Shown here in pieces: positions 1 through 6,922 of a stretch of DNA of 9,116 nt. Source of the DNA: Chloroflexota bacterium (GTDB taxonomy: Bacteria > Chloroflexota > Dehalococcoidia > DSTF01 > RBG-16-68-14); the NCBI GenBank assembly GCA_022561355.1, contig JADFRJ010000084.1, forward strand, positions 1 through 9,116, read 5' to 3'. The translations under genes and the position numbers were made by a program. The notes under the pieces are model-generated. The model made no database searches. It had not been told where the DNA came from and worked only from the letters and a program-made list of their open reading frames with translations. Positions within the stretch are counted from its first letter, which is position 1; the number at the start of each line of letters is the position of its first letter.

Positions 1-131
1 GCGTCGGCGAGCCGTCGATCATCCCCGGTGCCGCGGCGATCTCCAACGCCGTCGAAGATGCCACCGGCGCGCGCGTCACGGAAGCGCCCATCACGCCGGA
101 GCGCATCCTGCGAGCGCTGGGGAAGATCTAG
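1..131 (+). CDS. Molybdenum hydroxylase large (molybdopterin-binding) subunit, C-terminal fragment
   Basis: Only the last 42 codons are in the window; the reading frame starts at base 3 and stops with TAG at 129-131. The visible residues include GEPSIIPGAAAISNAVEDAT followed by G-A-R and an ending PITPERILRAL. This matches the C-terminal signature of the xanthine dehydrogenase/aldehyde oxidase/CoxL family, where the GE-P-x-I-P-A-A-x-A-I-x-N-A-V segment lies near the Mo-pterin site. Family members oxidise purines, aldehydes or CO as part of a complex with FAD and 2Fe-2S subunits; the substrate cannot be told from this tail. A mocA homologue 1.5 kb downstream supports the call, because MocA makes the cytosine-dinucleotide form of the cofactor used by this family. 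Base composition is GC-rich, unlike the next gene. Confidence 0.85.
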   Translation, partial: VGEPSIIPGAAAISNAVEDATGARVTEAPITPERILRALGKI

Positions 132-153
132 CGTAGGCGTTGGTGTTCAGCCT

Positions 154-1557
154 GTGAACATAGTTTCTGTCGGGCGGCGATGGCCGTTAGACGAAGTCAC
201 GCAAATCCAATTTCGCTCAAGATTCACGCTCCTCGACTATGAGTTAGTCCTCTGGGATCCCAGTAGTCTTATATACGAGTACGGTAGGAGCGAAGCGGGT
301 GAATATCGTGGCTGTCCTAGCCTAGATCCAGACTCATCGGTCCGCATCCTGGACGACAGAACCAGACGACGTGATGAAATTGTAGAACTCGTGAAGCTCG
401 GGCGCGTCGTTGTGATCTTCGTACCCCCGCCACTAACTTTCTATGTAGATTCAGGAGAGCGGTCCTACTCGGGAACCGGCCAAAATCGAATTACGGAGAT
501 ACAGGTAAATCGGCACGTGCTCAGTTCCTTCATGCCAATCGACGCTGAATTCTCAGTGGCTCCGGCAGAAGGGTTCCAGGTAGATTTTCGCGGTGACGCT
601 CAATTTGCGGAGTTCTGGAATACGAATCGTGAGAACCTCTTCTATAAGGCCTACTTCAAGAAGGACGTTGGAAGGCCGTTTCTGTTTGTGAAAGGAACCG
701 AGCGCGCTGTTGGTACCTGGCTTGCCACTGACCATGGAAACGTGATTTTCCTCCCTCATTTCGCCCAGGCGGACCAGTTTGCAGAGGAGAAGGATTATGA
801 GGATGCCTGCCGGAAGTTCATCTCTTCGCTGGGGGCGTTGACAGCGACTCTTCAGGAGAGCAGCGGTGACTTCACAGTCCCTCCATGGGCGAAGGGATAT
901 CGGCTTCCGTTTGAAGAGCAGCCACGAGAACTGCTAGACAAAGCTGAGAAGCGCCTAAAGGCGGCCCAGTTGGCAGCTGACAAGAGGAGGGCCGAGGTCG
1001 CGGAACTGGAGAAGTTTAAGCTTCTGATCTCGGGTCAGGGGCCGGCTCTTGAGAGTCAGGTAATGCAAGTCTTTCAGGCGTTGGGCGCGGACGTGCAAGA
1101 AGGCCCTCCAGGACGAAGTGACCTCGTGATCTCTTTTGACGGCCAAGTTGCTGTGGCCGAAGTCAAAGGGAAGAAGAAATCCGCGGCCGAGGCGGATGCG
1201 GCCCAGCTGGAAAAGTGGGTCAGCGAGCACATTGCCGAGCACCAGACGAAACCAAAGGCCCTCTTAATCGTTAATGCGTTCTGCGGAACGCCGCTGGCAG
1301 AACGTTCTGAGCCAGCATTCCCAAACCAAATGCTCAAGTACTCCGTGAACAGAGAGCATTGCCTAGTCACATCTGTTCAATTGCTCGGTATACTCCTTTC
1401 TAACAAGACTACGGCTCAACGAAAGTCCGCCTTGCGTTCACTCCTCAAGACCGTTGGTGTGTTCGAAGGCGATGCAGACATGTCGAAGCACTTCTCCATC
1501 GAACAAGCAGCCATTTCGGTCGAGGCGGACAGTCCTACATCCGAGGACAAGAACTGA
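154..1557 (+). CDS. Unrecognised protein with C-terminal PD-(D/E)XK nuclease-like domain (possible defence protein)
   Basis: I do not recognise a named family. The frame is open from base 28, but that stretch overlaps the hydroxylase end and reads as arginine/serine-rich shadow. GTG at 154 is the first plausible start after the upstream stop, giving 467 residues; its ribosome site is weak. Residues about 1-240 look like an alpha/beta domain with strands such as YELVLWDP, GRVVVIFVPPP and GNVIFLPHF, loosely resembling glutamine-amidotransferase-like (ThuA-type) folds; this is a guess. Residues about 259-293 are a Lys/Glu/Ala-rich probable coiled coil. Residues about 297-420 carry a PD-(D/E)XK pattern: E300, D323 in SDLVI, E336-V-K338 on a strand, then Q351-L-E-K-W. 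Function in DNA cleavage or defence is inferred. GC is lower (31/60 at 241-300 against 40/60 at 1681-1740 in mocA), suggesting transfer. The gene stands alone with no methylase or helicase partner visible. Confidence 0.75.
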   Translation: MNIVSVGRRWPLDEVTQIQFRSRFTLLDYELVLWDPSSLIYEYGRSEAGEYRGCPSLDPDSSVRILDDRTRRRDEIVELVKLGRVVVIFVPPPLTFYVDSGERSYSGTGQNRITEIQVNRHVLSSFMPIDAEFSVAPAEGFQVDFRGDAQFAEFWNTNRENLFYKAYFKKDVGRPFLFVKGTERAVGTWLATDHGNVIFLPHFAQADQFAEEKDYEDACRKFISSLGALTATLQESSGDFTVPPWAKGYRLPFEEQPRELLDKAEKRLKAAQLAADKRRAEVAELEKFKLLISGQGPALESQVMQVFQALGADVQEGPPGRSDLVISFDGQVAVAEVKGKKKSAAEADAAQLEKWVSEHIAEHQTKPKALLIVNAFCGTPLAERSEPAFPNQMLKYSVNREHCLVTSVQLLGILLSNKTTAQRKSALRSLLKTVGVFEGDADMSKHFSIEQAAISVEADSPTSEDKN

Positions 1558-1595
1558 GTCGGCTGGGGTGATGTCATAACCGGACGCTGTGCTAG

Positions 1596-2195
1596 ATGCC
1601 TGCCATGACCGCCGCGATCCTCCTCGCCGCCGGCGAATCGACCCGCATGGGCCAGCCCAAGGCGCTCCTGCCCTGGGGCGGCGTCTCGCTGATCGAGTAC
1701 CAGGTCCGGCAGCTCAGCGAAGCCGGCGTCGACGAGATCGTCGTCGTGTTGGGCCATGCGGCCGACGAGATACGAGAGAGGGTGCCCGACATGGCTCGAG
1801 TGATCGTGAACTTGCTCTACCAGGAGGGGCGCGCGACGTCGCTGCGGGCGGGCGCGGGAGCGCTGCCCGACAACGCCGGCCCGATCATCGTGCTGGATGT
1901 GGACCAGCCGCGCCCCGCCGAACTACTGCGATCGCTCTTGGCCGCGCATGAGGCCGGAGTCTCGCCGATCTCGCGACCGGCGTTCGAAGGGCAACACGGC
2001 CACCCGCCGGTGCTGGACGGCCTGCTGCTCGATGAGCTGCGCGCAGTCGAAGAGGCGTCGCTGGGACTGCGAGGCGTCATGACTGCCCACGCCATCGACA
2101 TAGCCGATATCGACCTGGGAGACGAGCGTGTGCTCGTCAGCTTCAACACGCCTGAGGAGTACGCAGACGCGCTGACTCGGTTCGGACCACCGTAA
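1596..2195 (+). CDS. mocA: Molybdenum cofactor cytidylyltransferase (MocA-like nucleotidyltransferase)
   Basis: The 199-residue protein is a single NTP-transferase domain of normal family length. The N-terminus carries the nucleotide-binding signature LAAGESTRMGQPKALLPW at residues 10-27, followed by IVVVLGH, a metal-binding-type DVDQP at 101-105 (many relatives have DMP here), the GQHGHPP loop around 132-138 and FNTPEEY at 183-189. MocA joins CTP to molybdopterin to give the dinucleotide cofactor of xanthine dehydrogenase/CO dehydrogenase-type enzymes; MobA uses GTP and normally serves the DMSO-reductase family. The hydroxylase fragment at the start of the window favours MocA. ATG at 1596 has no clear Shine-Dalgarno sequence, and ATG at 1605 (three codons later) is an equally possible start. 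It begins 38 bases after the nuclease-like gene, so it may be read through from there or from the hydroxylase promoter. CTP versus GTP specificity is inferred from context. Confidence 0.85.
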   Translation: MPAMTAAILLAAGESTRMGQPKALLPWGGVSLIEYQVRQLSEAGVDEIVVVLGHAADEIRERVPDMARVIVNLLYQEGRATSLRAGAGALPDNAGPIIVLDVDQPRPAELLRSLLAAHEAGVSPISRPAFEGQHGHPPVLDGLLLDELRAVEEASLGLRGVMTAHAIDIADIDLGDERVLVSFNTPEEYADALTRFGPP

Positions 2196-2205
2196 CAGCC
2201 ATCGC

Positions 2206-2233
2206 TTGACTAACCTCGGCGGTGTTCTATAAT
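2206..2233 (+). promoter_or_regulatory. Sigma70-type promoter of the DUF35-thiolase operon
   Basis: TTGACT at 2206-2211 (5 of 6 to the -35 consensus) and a perfect TATAAT at 2228-2233 are separated by 16 bases. Transcription would start near 2240, leaving a leader of about 78 bases before the ATG at 2318. This is the best promoter match in the window. Confidence 0.75.
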
Positions 2234-2239
2234 ACGCTT

Positions 2240-2255
2240 GCCTGCCAGGGCAGGC
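2240..2255. promoter_or_regulatory. 16-bp palindrome at the predicted transcription start (candidate operator)
   Basis: GCCTGCC (2240-2246) and GGCAGGC (2249-2255) are perfect 7-bp inverted arms separated by AG. The two-base spacer is too tight for a good RNA hairpin, and the site sits directly on the predicted +1, where a dimeric repressor (for example TetR- or GntR-like) would block transcription. A role as operator is inferred from symmetry and position; no regulator gene is in the window. Confidence 0.45.
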
Positions 2256-2283
2256 GTTCTTCACAAGCATCCAACCTCGTATT

Positions 2284-2297
2284 CGCCCTAGCGGGCG
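2284..2297 (+). promoter_or_regulatory. Small leader hairpin just before the ribosome-binding site
   Basis: CGCCC (2284-2288) and GGGCG (2293-2297) can form a 5-bp GC stem with a TAGC loop. It ends 4 bases before the AAGGAG Shine-Dalgarno at 2302-2307, which lies 10 bases ahead of the ATG at 2318. It could affect translation initiation, but a stem this short in GC-rich DNA may be chance. Confidence 0.25.
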
Positions 2298-2317
2298 CAG
2301 GAAGGAGTCGAGCACCT

Positions 2318-2752
2318 ATGGCAGAAGCCGAGACCCAAAAAAAGCAGGTGAAGCCAATCCTCCCCTTCCTCCAACTGCCGGAGGACCCGGACGAAAAGCC
2401 GTACCTGGCCGGTAGCAAGTGCAAATCCTGCGGCGCGACCTATCTGGGAGCGCGCATGGCCTGCAGCAAGTGCTTTTCGACGGAGCCGATGGAAGACGTG
2501 AAGCTGAGCGACAAAGGCGAGTTGCACGTCTTCACGATCGTGCACCAATCCGCGCCGGGCATCCCCACCCCATACGTCGCGGCGATCGTCGACCTGCCGG
2601 AAGGCGTAAGCGTACGCTGCAACATTGAGGGTGTGGAGCCCGACCCGAAGAATCTCCAGTTCGGGATGCCGGTCGAGATGTACACCGAGAAGGTGCACAC
2701 CGACAGTGACGGAAACGACATCATCGCGTTCAAGTTCCGGCCGGCCAAGTAG
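2318..2752 (+). CDS. DUF35 zinc-ribbon/OB-fold protein, thiolase partner
   Basis: A 144-residue protein of typical DUF35 (ChsH2-like) build. The N-terminal half has a rubredoxin-like zinc ribbon with Cys35-x2-Cys38 and Cys49-x2-Cys52. The C-terminal half is a beta-rich OB fold (residues about 70-140) containing GELHVFTIVH, PTPYVAAIVDLPEG and FGMPVEM. In characterised systems DUF35 proteins bind CoA thioesters and form complexes with thiolase-fold enzymes, as in the archaeal thiolase/HMG-CoA synthase complex and the Ltp2-ChsH2 steroid side-chain aldolase. The thiolase gene follows after 27 bases, so the two proteins very likely form a complex in the cytoplasm. ATG at 2318 is chosen because it follows AAGGAG at 2302-2307; an in-frame GTG at 2222 lies upstream of the predicted transcription start. 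The pathway served is not evident. Confidence 0.88.
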   Translation: MAEAETQKKQVKPILPFLQLPEDPDEKPYLAGSKCKSCGATYLGARMACSKCFSTEPMEDVKLSDKGELHVFTIVHQSAPGIPTPYVAAIVDLPEGVSVRCNIEGVEPDPKNLQFGMPVEMYTEKVHTDSDGNDIIAFKFRPAK

Positions 2753-2779
2753 CCCGCCCACAGGAAGAGGAGAGAGCAC

Positions 2780-3919
2780 ATGCGAGGCGTAGCCATGGTT
2801 GGGGCCGGGATGATCAAGTTCGGCCGCTACCCCGAAAAGGCCGTGCACGAGCTGGCCGCCCAAGCCGCCCTGCTGGCGATGCAGGACGCCGGCGTGACGA
2901 TGAGAGACATCGAACTGCTAGCGAGCGGCAACCTCTATCAGGCCAGCGCGATGATCGGCCAGCGCATCCTCAAGGAGATCGGCCAGACGGGCATTCCGGT
3001 GATCAACGTCGCGAACGCCTGCGCGACTGGCTCGACTGCGTTCCGCGAAGCTTACACGGCGGTCGCCTCGGGCGCGTACGACGTCGCGATGTGCGTGGGC
3101 TCCGAGCAGATGGGCAAGATGGGGCTGCTGGGCGGAGGCGGCGCAAGCAGCGGAGGCATCTCGCCAGAAGGCATCGTCGGCTCCGGCCTGATGCCGGCGG
3201 TCTTCGGACAGGCCGGCGTTGAGCACATGCGCAACCACGGTACAACGGCGGAGCAGTTCGCCAAGATCGCCGTCAAGAACCACAAGCATTCTATGCACAA
3301 CCCCTACTCGCAGTATCAGGTCGAGATGAGCCTTGAGGACGTGATGAACGCGCGAACGGTCGCGTGGCCGAACACGCTCTACATGTGCTGCCCGACGGGC
3401 GACGGCGCGGCCGCCGCGATCCTGATGTCGATGGACAAGGCAAAGCAGTTCACGACCGAGCCAATCAAGGTCCTGACATCGACGCTGACGTCGGACCCGT
3501 ACACGGAGCGGGACCTCACAATGCCCGACGTGAACACGCTGACCAAGAACGCTTCCAAGCTGGCCTACGAGGACGCCGGCGTCGGCGCGGAGGACCTGGA
3601 CCTCGTTGAGCTGCACGACTGCTTCGCGACGGCAGAGATGCTCCACTACGAAAACCTCGGACTCTGCGGCGAAGGCGAAGCGGGCAAGCTGATCGACGCC
3701 AAGGAGACCTACGTCGGCGGCAGGATCCCGGTGAACGCCAGCGGTGGCCTGCTCTCCAAGGGGCACCCGCTGGGCGCGACTGGCGTCGCCAACATCATCG
3801 AGATCTACTGGCACATCAAGGGCCAGGCGGGCAACCGCCAGGTGGAAGGCGCGAAGACAGGACTGGCTCACGTCATCGGCCTGGGCTCCGCCTGCACCAT
3901 CCACATCCTGCAAAAGTAG
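2780..3919 (+). CDS. Thiolase family protein (SCP-x/acetyl-CoA acetyltransferase-like)
   Basis: A 379-residue single thiolase-fold enzyme of the lipid-transfer/SCP-x type, of usual length for this group. The nucleophilic cysteine is Cys81 in NACATGS. The second half carries His279 in ELHDCF, the catalytic GHPLGATG with His329, and a C-terminal GLGSAC with Cys372, which may or may not replace the second catalytic cysteine of classical thiolases. Retention of Cys81 and both histidines suggests real C-C bond-forming or thiolytic chemistry on acyl-CoA, rather than the Ltp2 retro-aldolases, which use tyrosines. The start at 2780 follows a purine-rich AGGAAGAGGAGAG sequence. It lies 27 bases after the DUF35 gene and 18 bases before the next gene, in an apparent operon. 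Substrate is unknown: short-chain biosynthesis, beta-oxidation and sterol-like side-chain degradation all remain possible. No HMG-CoA synthase is adjacent. Confidence 0.9.
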   Translation: MRGVAMVGAGMIKFGRYPEKAVHELAAQAALLAMQDAGVTMRDIELLASGNLYQASAMIGQRILKEIGQTGIPVINVANACATGSTAFREAYTAVASGAYDVAMCVGSEQMGKMGLLGGGGASSGGISPEGIVGSGLMPAVFGQAGVEHMRNHGTTAEQFAKIAVKNHKHSMHNPYSQYQVEMSLEDVMNARTVAWPNTLYMCCPTGDGAAAAILMSMDKAKQFTTEPIKVLTSTLTSDPYTERDLTMPDVNTLTKNASKLAYEDAGVGAEDLDLVELHDCFATAEMLHYENLGLCGEGEAGKLIDAKETYVGGRIPVNASGGLLSKGHPLGATGVANIIEIYWHIKGQAGNRQVEGAKTGLAHVIGLGSACTIHILQK

Positions 3920-3937
3920 ACGAAGAACGAGCTTCTG

Positions 3938-4252
3938 ATGGCACACGTGACAATCTTTCGCATGAAGGCGAAGCCCGGAGAGCGCGAGTCGGTCGTCGAT
4001 ATGTTCGACAAGTGGCAGCGCGAGCGGATGCCAGAGGTGAAGGGATTCGTACGTTTGACGATCATCTGTAACTGGGATGACGACGACGAGTTCATGGCCG
4101 AGGTGATGTTTGACTCGCGAGAGACCTACGAAACGAACTCGAACGACCCCAAACAGGGGGCATGGTTCCAGGAGTTACGTTCGCACCTGATCGCCGACCC
4201 GGACTGGTTCAACGGCAAGGTGGAGCGTGAGTCTGGCAACATCATTCCGTAG
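3938..4252 (+). CDS. Small dimeric alpha/beta-barrel (ABM-like) protein
   Basis: A 104-residue protein. It starts with a beta strand (MAHVTIFRMKAKPGE), then an amphipathic helix (about residues 15-30), GFVRLTIICNWDDDDEFMAEVMFDS forming two further strands, and a helix with AWFQELRSHL. This order (beta-alpha-beta-beta-alpha-beta) is that of ABM/EthD-type ferredoxin-like proteins, which form dimers and include monooxygenases, haem-degrading enzymes and many of unknown role. No haem or metal ligand pattern can be assigned. It follows the thiolase stop by 18 bases and precedes the terminator hairpin, so it is the third gene of the operon; a role with the thiolase substrate or product is only inferred. 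The ribosome site (GAACGAG region) is weak. Confidence 0.7.
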   Translation: MAHVTIFRMKAKPGERESVVDMFDKWQRERMPEVKGFVRLTIICNWDDDDEFMAEVMFDSRETYETNSNDPKQGAWFQELRSHLIADPDWFNGKVERESGNIIP

Positions 4253-4273
4253 CGTCACCATCCGCTACTCATT

Positions 4274-4307
4274 AGACAGGCCTGGCTCGAAGGAGCCGGG
4301 CCTGTCT
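4274..4307 (+). terminator. Probable transcription terminator of the thiolase operon
   Basis: Arms 4274-4288 and 4293-4307 form a 15-bp stem with one G-T wobble pair (T4283 with G4298) and a GAAG loop. No run of T follows directly; a T-rich stretch (ATTTCTTCT) starts about 11 bases later. It lies 21 bases after the last operon stop codon, so termination is the natural reading, though strength or factor dependence cannot be judged. Confidence 0.75.
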
Positions 4308-4364
4308 GTGCTGCTGCATTTCTTCTGACGGAGTCAACGTTCACTGCGGACTGGAACCGAGAAG

Positions 4365-4373
4365 TGTTACACT
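4365..4373 (+). promoter_or_regulatory. Possible extended -10 promoter element of the sugar dehydrogenase gene
   Basis: TGTTACACT is a TGN-extended -10 (TACACT at 4368-4373) placed 37 bases before the ATG at 4411. No convincing -35 hexamer lies at 16-18 bases upstream. A closely similar TGTTACGCT occurs at 6901-6909 before the next gene. Weak evidence only. Confidence 0.3.
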
Positions 4374-4410
4374 ATGCCAACCCCGCCAGCACTCTTCGTA
4401 GGTGAGCTAG

Positions 4411-6870
4411 ATGGAGAATACCATCCTCCGACGTCTGGTCATGCTTGTGGCGTTCGGCACCATGCTGACTTTCGTTCCGGAGACTCACGACCACGTGAAT
4501 CGGGCGGCAGCACACACTCCCGACGGCTTTATCAGCGAGATCGTCGTCGACTCGATCCCGCGGCCCATGGACCTGGCGTTCGCACCTGACGGACGAGTCT
4601 TCATCGCGACACTGCATGGCGGCGTTCGGATTATCAAAGATGGGTTGCTACTACCCACGCCCTTCACCACCGTGCAGCAGGTGAATTCAACCGGCGAGCG
4701 GGGGCTTCTCGGGATAGCACTCGACCCGGATTTCGACAGCAACGGTTACGTCTATCTGTTCTTTACCTACGAAAACAACGCATCAGATACTAGCGGCCCA
4801 AAGACCGCTCGCCTGATCCGCATCACCGCTGATGGAGACGTGGCGGTACCGGGAAGCGAGTCCGTCATCCTCGGCAGTCAAGTCGGAACTCCATCACAGC
4901 CTTCGTGCGAGGACTACCCGGTCGGAACTGATTGCATACCGGCAGATAGTCTGAGCCATACCGGCGGCGCACTGAGATTCGCGCCGGATGGGAAGCTGCT
5001 CCTGGCCACAGGCGACGCTGCCTGGAACTTGCAGAACGGCGACGAATTGAGAGAGAGATCGCAGGATTTAGATAGCCTCGCCGGAAAGCTCCTCAGAATC
5101 AATCCGGATGGAAGCGCGCCGCCCGACAACCCCATGTACACAGGCGATCCTTCGGCGATCCGTTCGAAGATATGGTCGTACGGACTCAGACAGCCGCTTC
5201 GGATGGGGATCGATCCTGTGACGGGACTCCCCTTCATCGGTGAAGTGGGCTCGAGGTACTGGGAGGAGATCAACGTGGGTGGGGCCGGGCTCAATTTTGG
5301 TTGGCCATGCTACGAAGGCTTCGCCCAGCACCCGACTCAGTCTACGCTGCCGTACTGCCAACTCTTTTACGCTACGCAAGAGATCCCGGCCGAACCCATC
5401 TACAGCTACAACCGGTCACCGGGAGCCGCGGTCATCGGTGGTACATTCTCACAAACGGCCAGCTATCCTGAGGAGTTCCAGAATGCGTACTTCTTTGGTG
5501 ACTGGGTTCGGGAAACGATCTATACGCTCAAGGTGGACGAGAATGGAGGGCTTCTCCCCGAAAGCGGCCACGAGTTCCTCACAAGCGCGGGCTCGCCGGT
5601 CGCTTTCGCGACGGGTGCGGATGGAGAGATCTACTATCTGTCCTGGCCTCGACAGACCAGCAGCTTCGGAGAGCTTCGCCACATCGCATTTACCGATACG
5701 GATCAAAGCCCTGTTGCGCAAGCCGCTGCCTCACCAAATGGCGGGCTGGCCCCCCTCACCGTCCAATTCAGCAGCGAGGGCTCCTATGACCCAGAGGGGA
5801 GCGCTCTTGCGTTCTTTTGGGACTTCGATGATGGTACGAATTCAGATGCCGAACACCCTGCTCACACGTTCGCTCAAGACGGAGAGTACGACGTCGTTCT
5901 CACCGTTACCGACGAAGCTGTCTTAATCGACAACGTTGTCTTGACCGTCATCGTCGGCAACGAGCTGCCAGTGGCGACGATTTCCGCCCCGGCATCGCAA
6001 ACCGTGTATCAGGCATGGGACATCATCGCCTTCTCAGGATCCGGCGTTGACCCAGAAGACGGTGTCATCGGCAAAGGGGCCATGCAGTGGGCGATCATCC
6101 TTCACCACTGCGATCCTGTCTCTGGTAATTGTCATTCGCATTCATTCATCGAAATGACGGGCTTCGGAGGAACCTTGCTGACACCCGATCAGGGGACCGA
6201 AGTCTACTACCTAGAATTGCGGCTCACTGTGGTTGACAGCGCTGGACTCTCCGACACAGACGTGGTCTTCATTAGCACCGATAGCGATGGCGATGGGCTG
6301 TTGGACTATGAGGAGGTCCTCATCTTCGGTACGGATCCGAACAACGCGGATACCGATGGCGATGGAATCGGTGACGAAGTAGAGCTGCTCATCGGTTCCG
6401 ATCCCACGCTGGCGGACTCTGACGGAGATGGCATCGATGACGATGTCGACAACTGTAGATTAGATTCCAACGCGGCCCAGAAGGACAACGATTCGGACCA
6501 GCTCGGGGCTGCCTGTGATCCTGACGACTCGGTTCCTGACTTTGATGGTGATGGATGCCTGGACGGAGTAGAGTTAGGTCTGGACCCAGGCAAGGGCGGC
6601 CTTCGAGATCCAACGAACCCGCACGACTTCTACGACGTGCTCGGGCCGGGCGCAATGCTGCCGGCCGACGGTATCATCGACCTGCCGAACGACATACTAG
6701 GCGTGATCCTGCACTACTCGCCGCAGGGGCAGCCCCCATACGATGTGAACTTCGACCGCGGGCCAAGCAGCGGCCCGAATCCCTGGAACATGACCGCGCC
6801 TGATGGGGTGATCGATTTGCCGAACGACATACTAGGGGTGATCCTGCAGTTCAACCACCGCTGCGTCTAA
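4411..6870 (+). CDS. Secreted PQQ-type glucose/sorbosone dehydrogenase with PKD, calcium-binding repeats and duplicated C-terminal module
   Basis: An 819-residue exported protein. A signal peptide is likely: ENTILRR, a hydrophobic stretch at residues 9-22, and a possible cleavage after AAA near residue 34. Residues about 40-425 are a GSDH six-bladed propeller: IPRPMDLAFAPDG, GERGLLGIALDPDF, H183 in the HTGG motif that matches the catalytic histidine of soluble PQQ dehydrogenases, YGLRQPLR at 257-264, and GEVGSRYWEEINVGG from 277. PQQ dependence is inferred from the family. Residues about 434-512 are a PKD domain with WDFDDG at 470-475, followed by a second Ig-like region to about 620. Residues about 624-720 hold thrombospondin-3-like D-x-D-G-D-G repeats, likely calcium-binding. 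The end has two copies of D-G-x-I-D-L-P-N-D-I-L-G-V-I-L at 753-767 and 798-812, resembling half-dockerin or F-hand units. It probably acts outside the membrane. GC is lower than in the operons upstream (27/60 at 4741-4800). Confidence 0.85.
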   Translation: MENTILRRLVMLVAFGTMLTFVPETHDHVNRAAAHTPDGFISEIVVDSIPRPMDLAFAPDGRVFIATLHGGVRIIKDGLLLPTPFTTVQQVNSTGERGLLGIALDPDFDSNGYVYLFFTYENNASDTSGPKTARLIRITADGDVAVPGSESVILGSQVGTPSQPSCEDYPVGTDCIPADSLSHTGGALRFAPDGKLLLATGDAAWNLQNGDELRERSQDLDSLAGKLLRINPDGSAPPDNPMYTGDPSAIRSKIWSYGLRQPLRMGIDPVTGLPFIGEVGSRYWEEINVGGAGLNFGWPCYEGFAQHPTQSTLPYCQLFYATQEIPAEPIYSYNRSPGAAVIGGTFSQTASYPEEFQNAYFFGDWVRETIYTLKVDENGGLLPESGHEFLTSAGSPVAFATGADGEIYYLSWPRQTSSFGELRHIAFTDTDQSPVAQAAASPNGGLAPLTVQFSSEGSYDPEGSALAFFWDFDDGTNSDAEHPAHTFAQDGEYDVVLTVTDEAVLIDNVVLTVIVGNELPVATISAPASQTVYQAWDIIAFSGSGVDPEDGVIGKGAMQWAIILHHCDPVSGNCHSHSFIEMTGFGGTLLTPDQGTEVYYLELRLTVVDSAGLSDTDVVFISTDSDGDGLLDYEEVLIFGTDPNNADTDGDGIGDEVELLIGSDPTLADSDGDGIDDDVDNCRLDSNAAQKDNDSDQLGAACDPDDSVPDFDGDGCLDGVELGLDPGKGGLRDPTNPHDFYDVLGPGAMLPADGIIDLPNDILGVILHYSPQGQPPYDVNFDRGPSSGPNPWNMTAPDGVIDLPNDILGVILQFNHRCV
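6667..6849 (+). repeat. Tandem coding repeat encoding the duplicated C-terminal module
   Basis: Two 48-base units start at 6667 and 6802, offset by 135 bases (45 codons). Aligned by eye they match at 40 of 48 positions, including the uninterrupted CCGAACGACATACTAGG and GTGATCCTGCA. The rare-looking ATA CTA codon pair is kept in both copies, which points to a fairly recent duplication or to homogenisation rather than protein-level convergence. Confidence 0.8.
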
Positions 6871-6922
6871 GGCTCTCAGAAGCTGGACTGGGTCCGCAGC
6901 TGTTACGCTGACGACTGAGAGA

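Noticed and set aside
28..153. Upstream extension of the nuclease-like gene to ATG at 28
   Set aside because: These codons overlap the recognisable hydroxylase C-terminus and read as an Arg/Ser/Pro-rich shadow; GTG at 154 follows the upstream stop.
2222..2317. Longer start (GTG 2222) for the DUF35 gene
   Set aside because: It lies inside the -10 region of the predicted promoter, so it would not be in the transcript; ATG at 2318 has a Shine-Dalgarno sequence.
2288..2863. Minus-strand ORF of 191 residues opposite the DUF35 gene
   Set aside because: It overlaps the whole DUF35 coding region, shows no family motif and has no ribosome site.
2918..3946. Long minus-strand ORF of 342 residues opposite the thiolase
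   Set aside because: It is antisense to a clear thiolase and has the Arg/His/Val-rich composition of a GC-rich shadow frame.
5240..5926. Plus-strand ORF of 228 residues within the sugar dehydrogenase gene
   Set aside because: It is an Arg/Ser-rich out-of-frame shadow of the propeller and PKD coding sequence.
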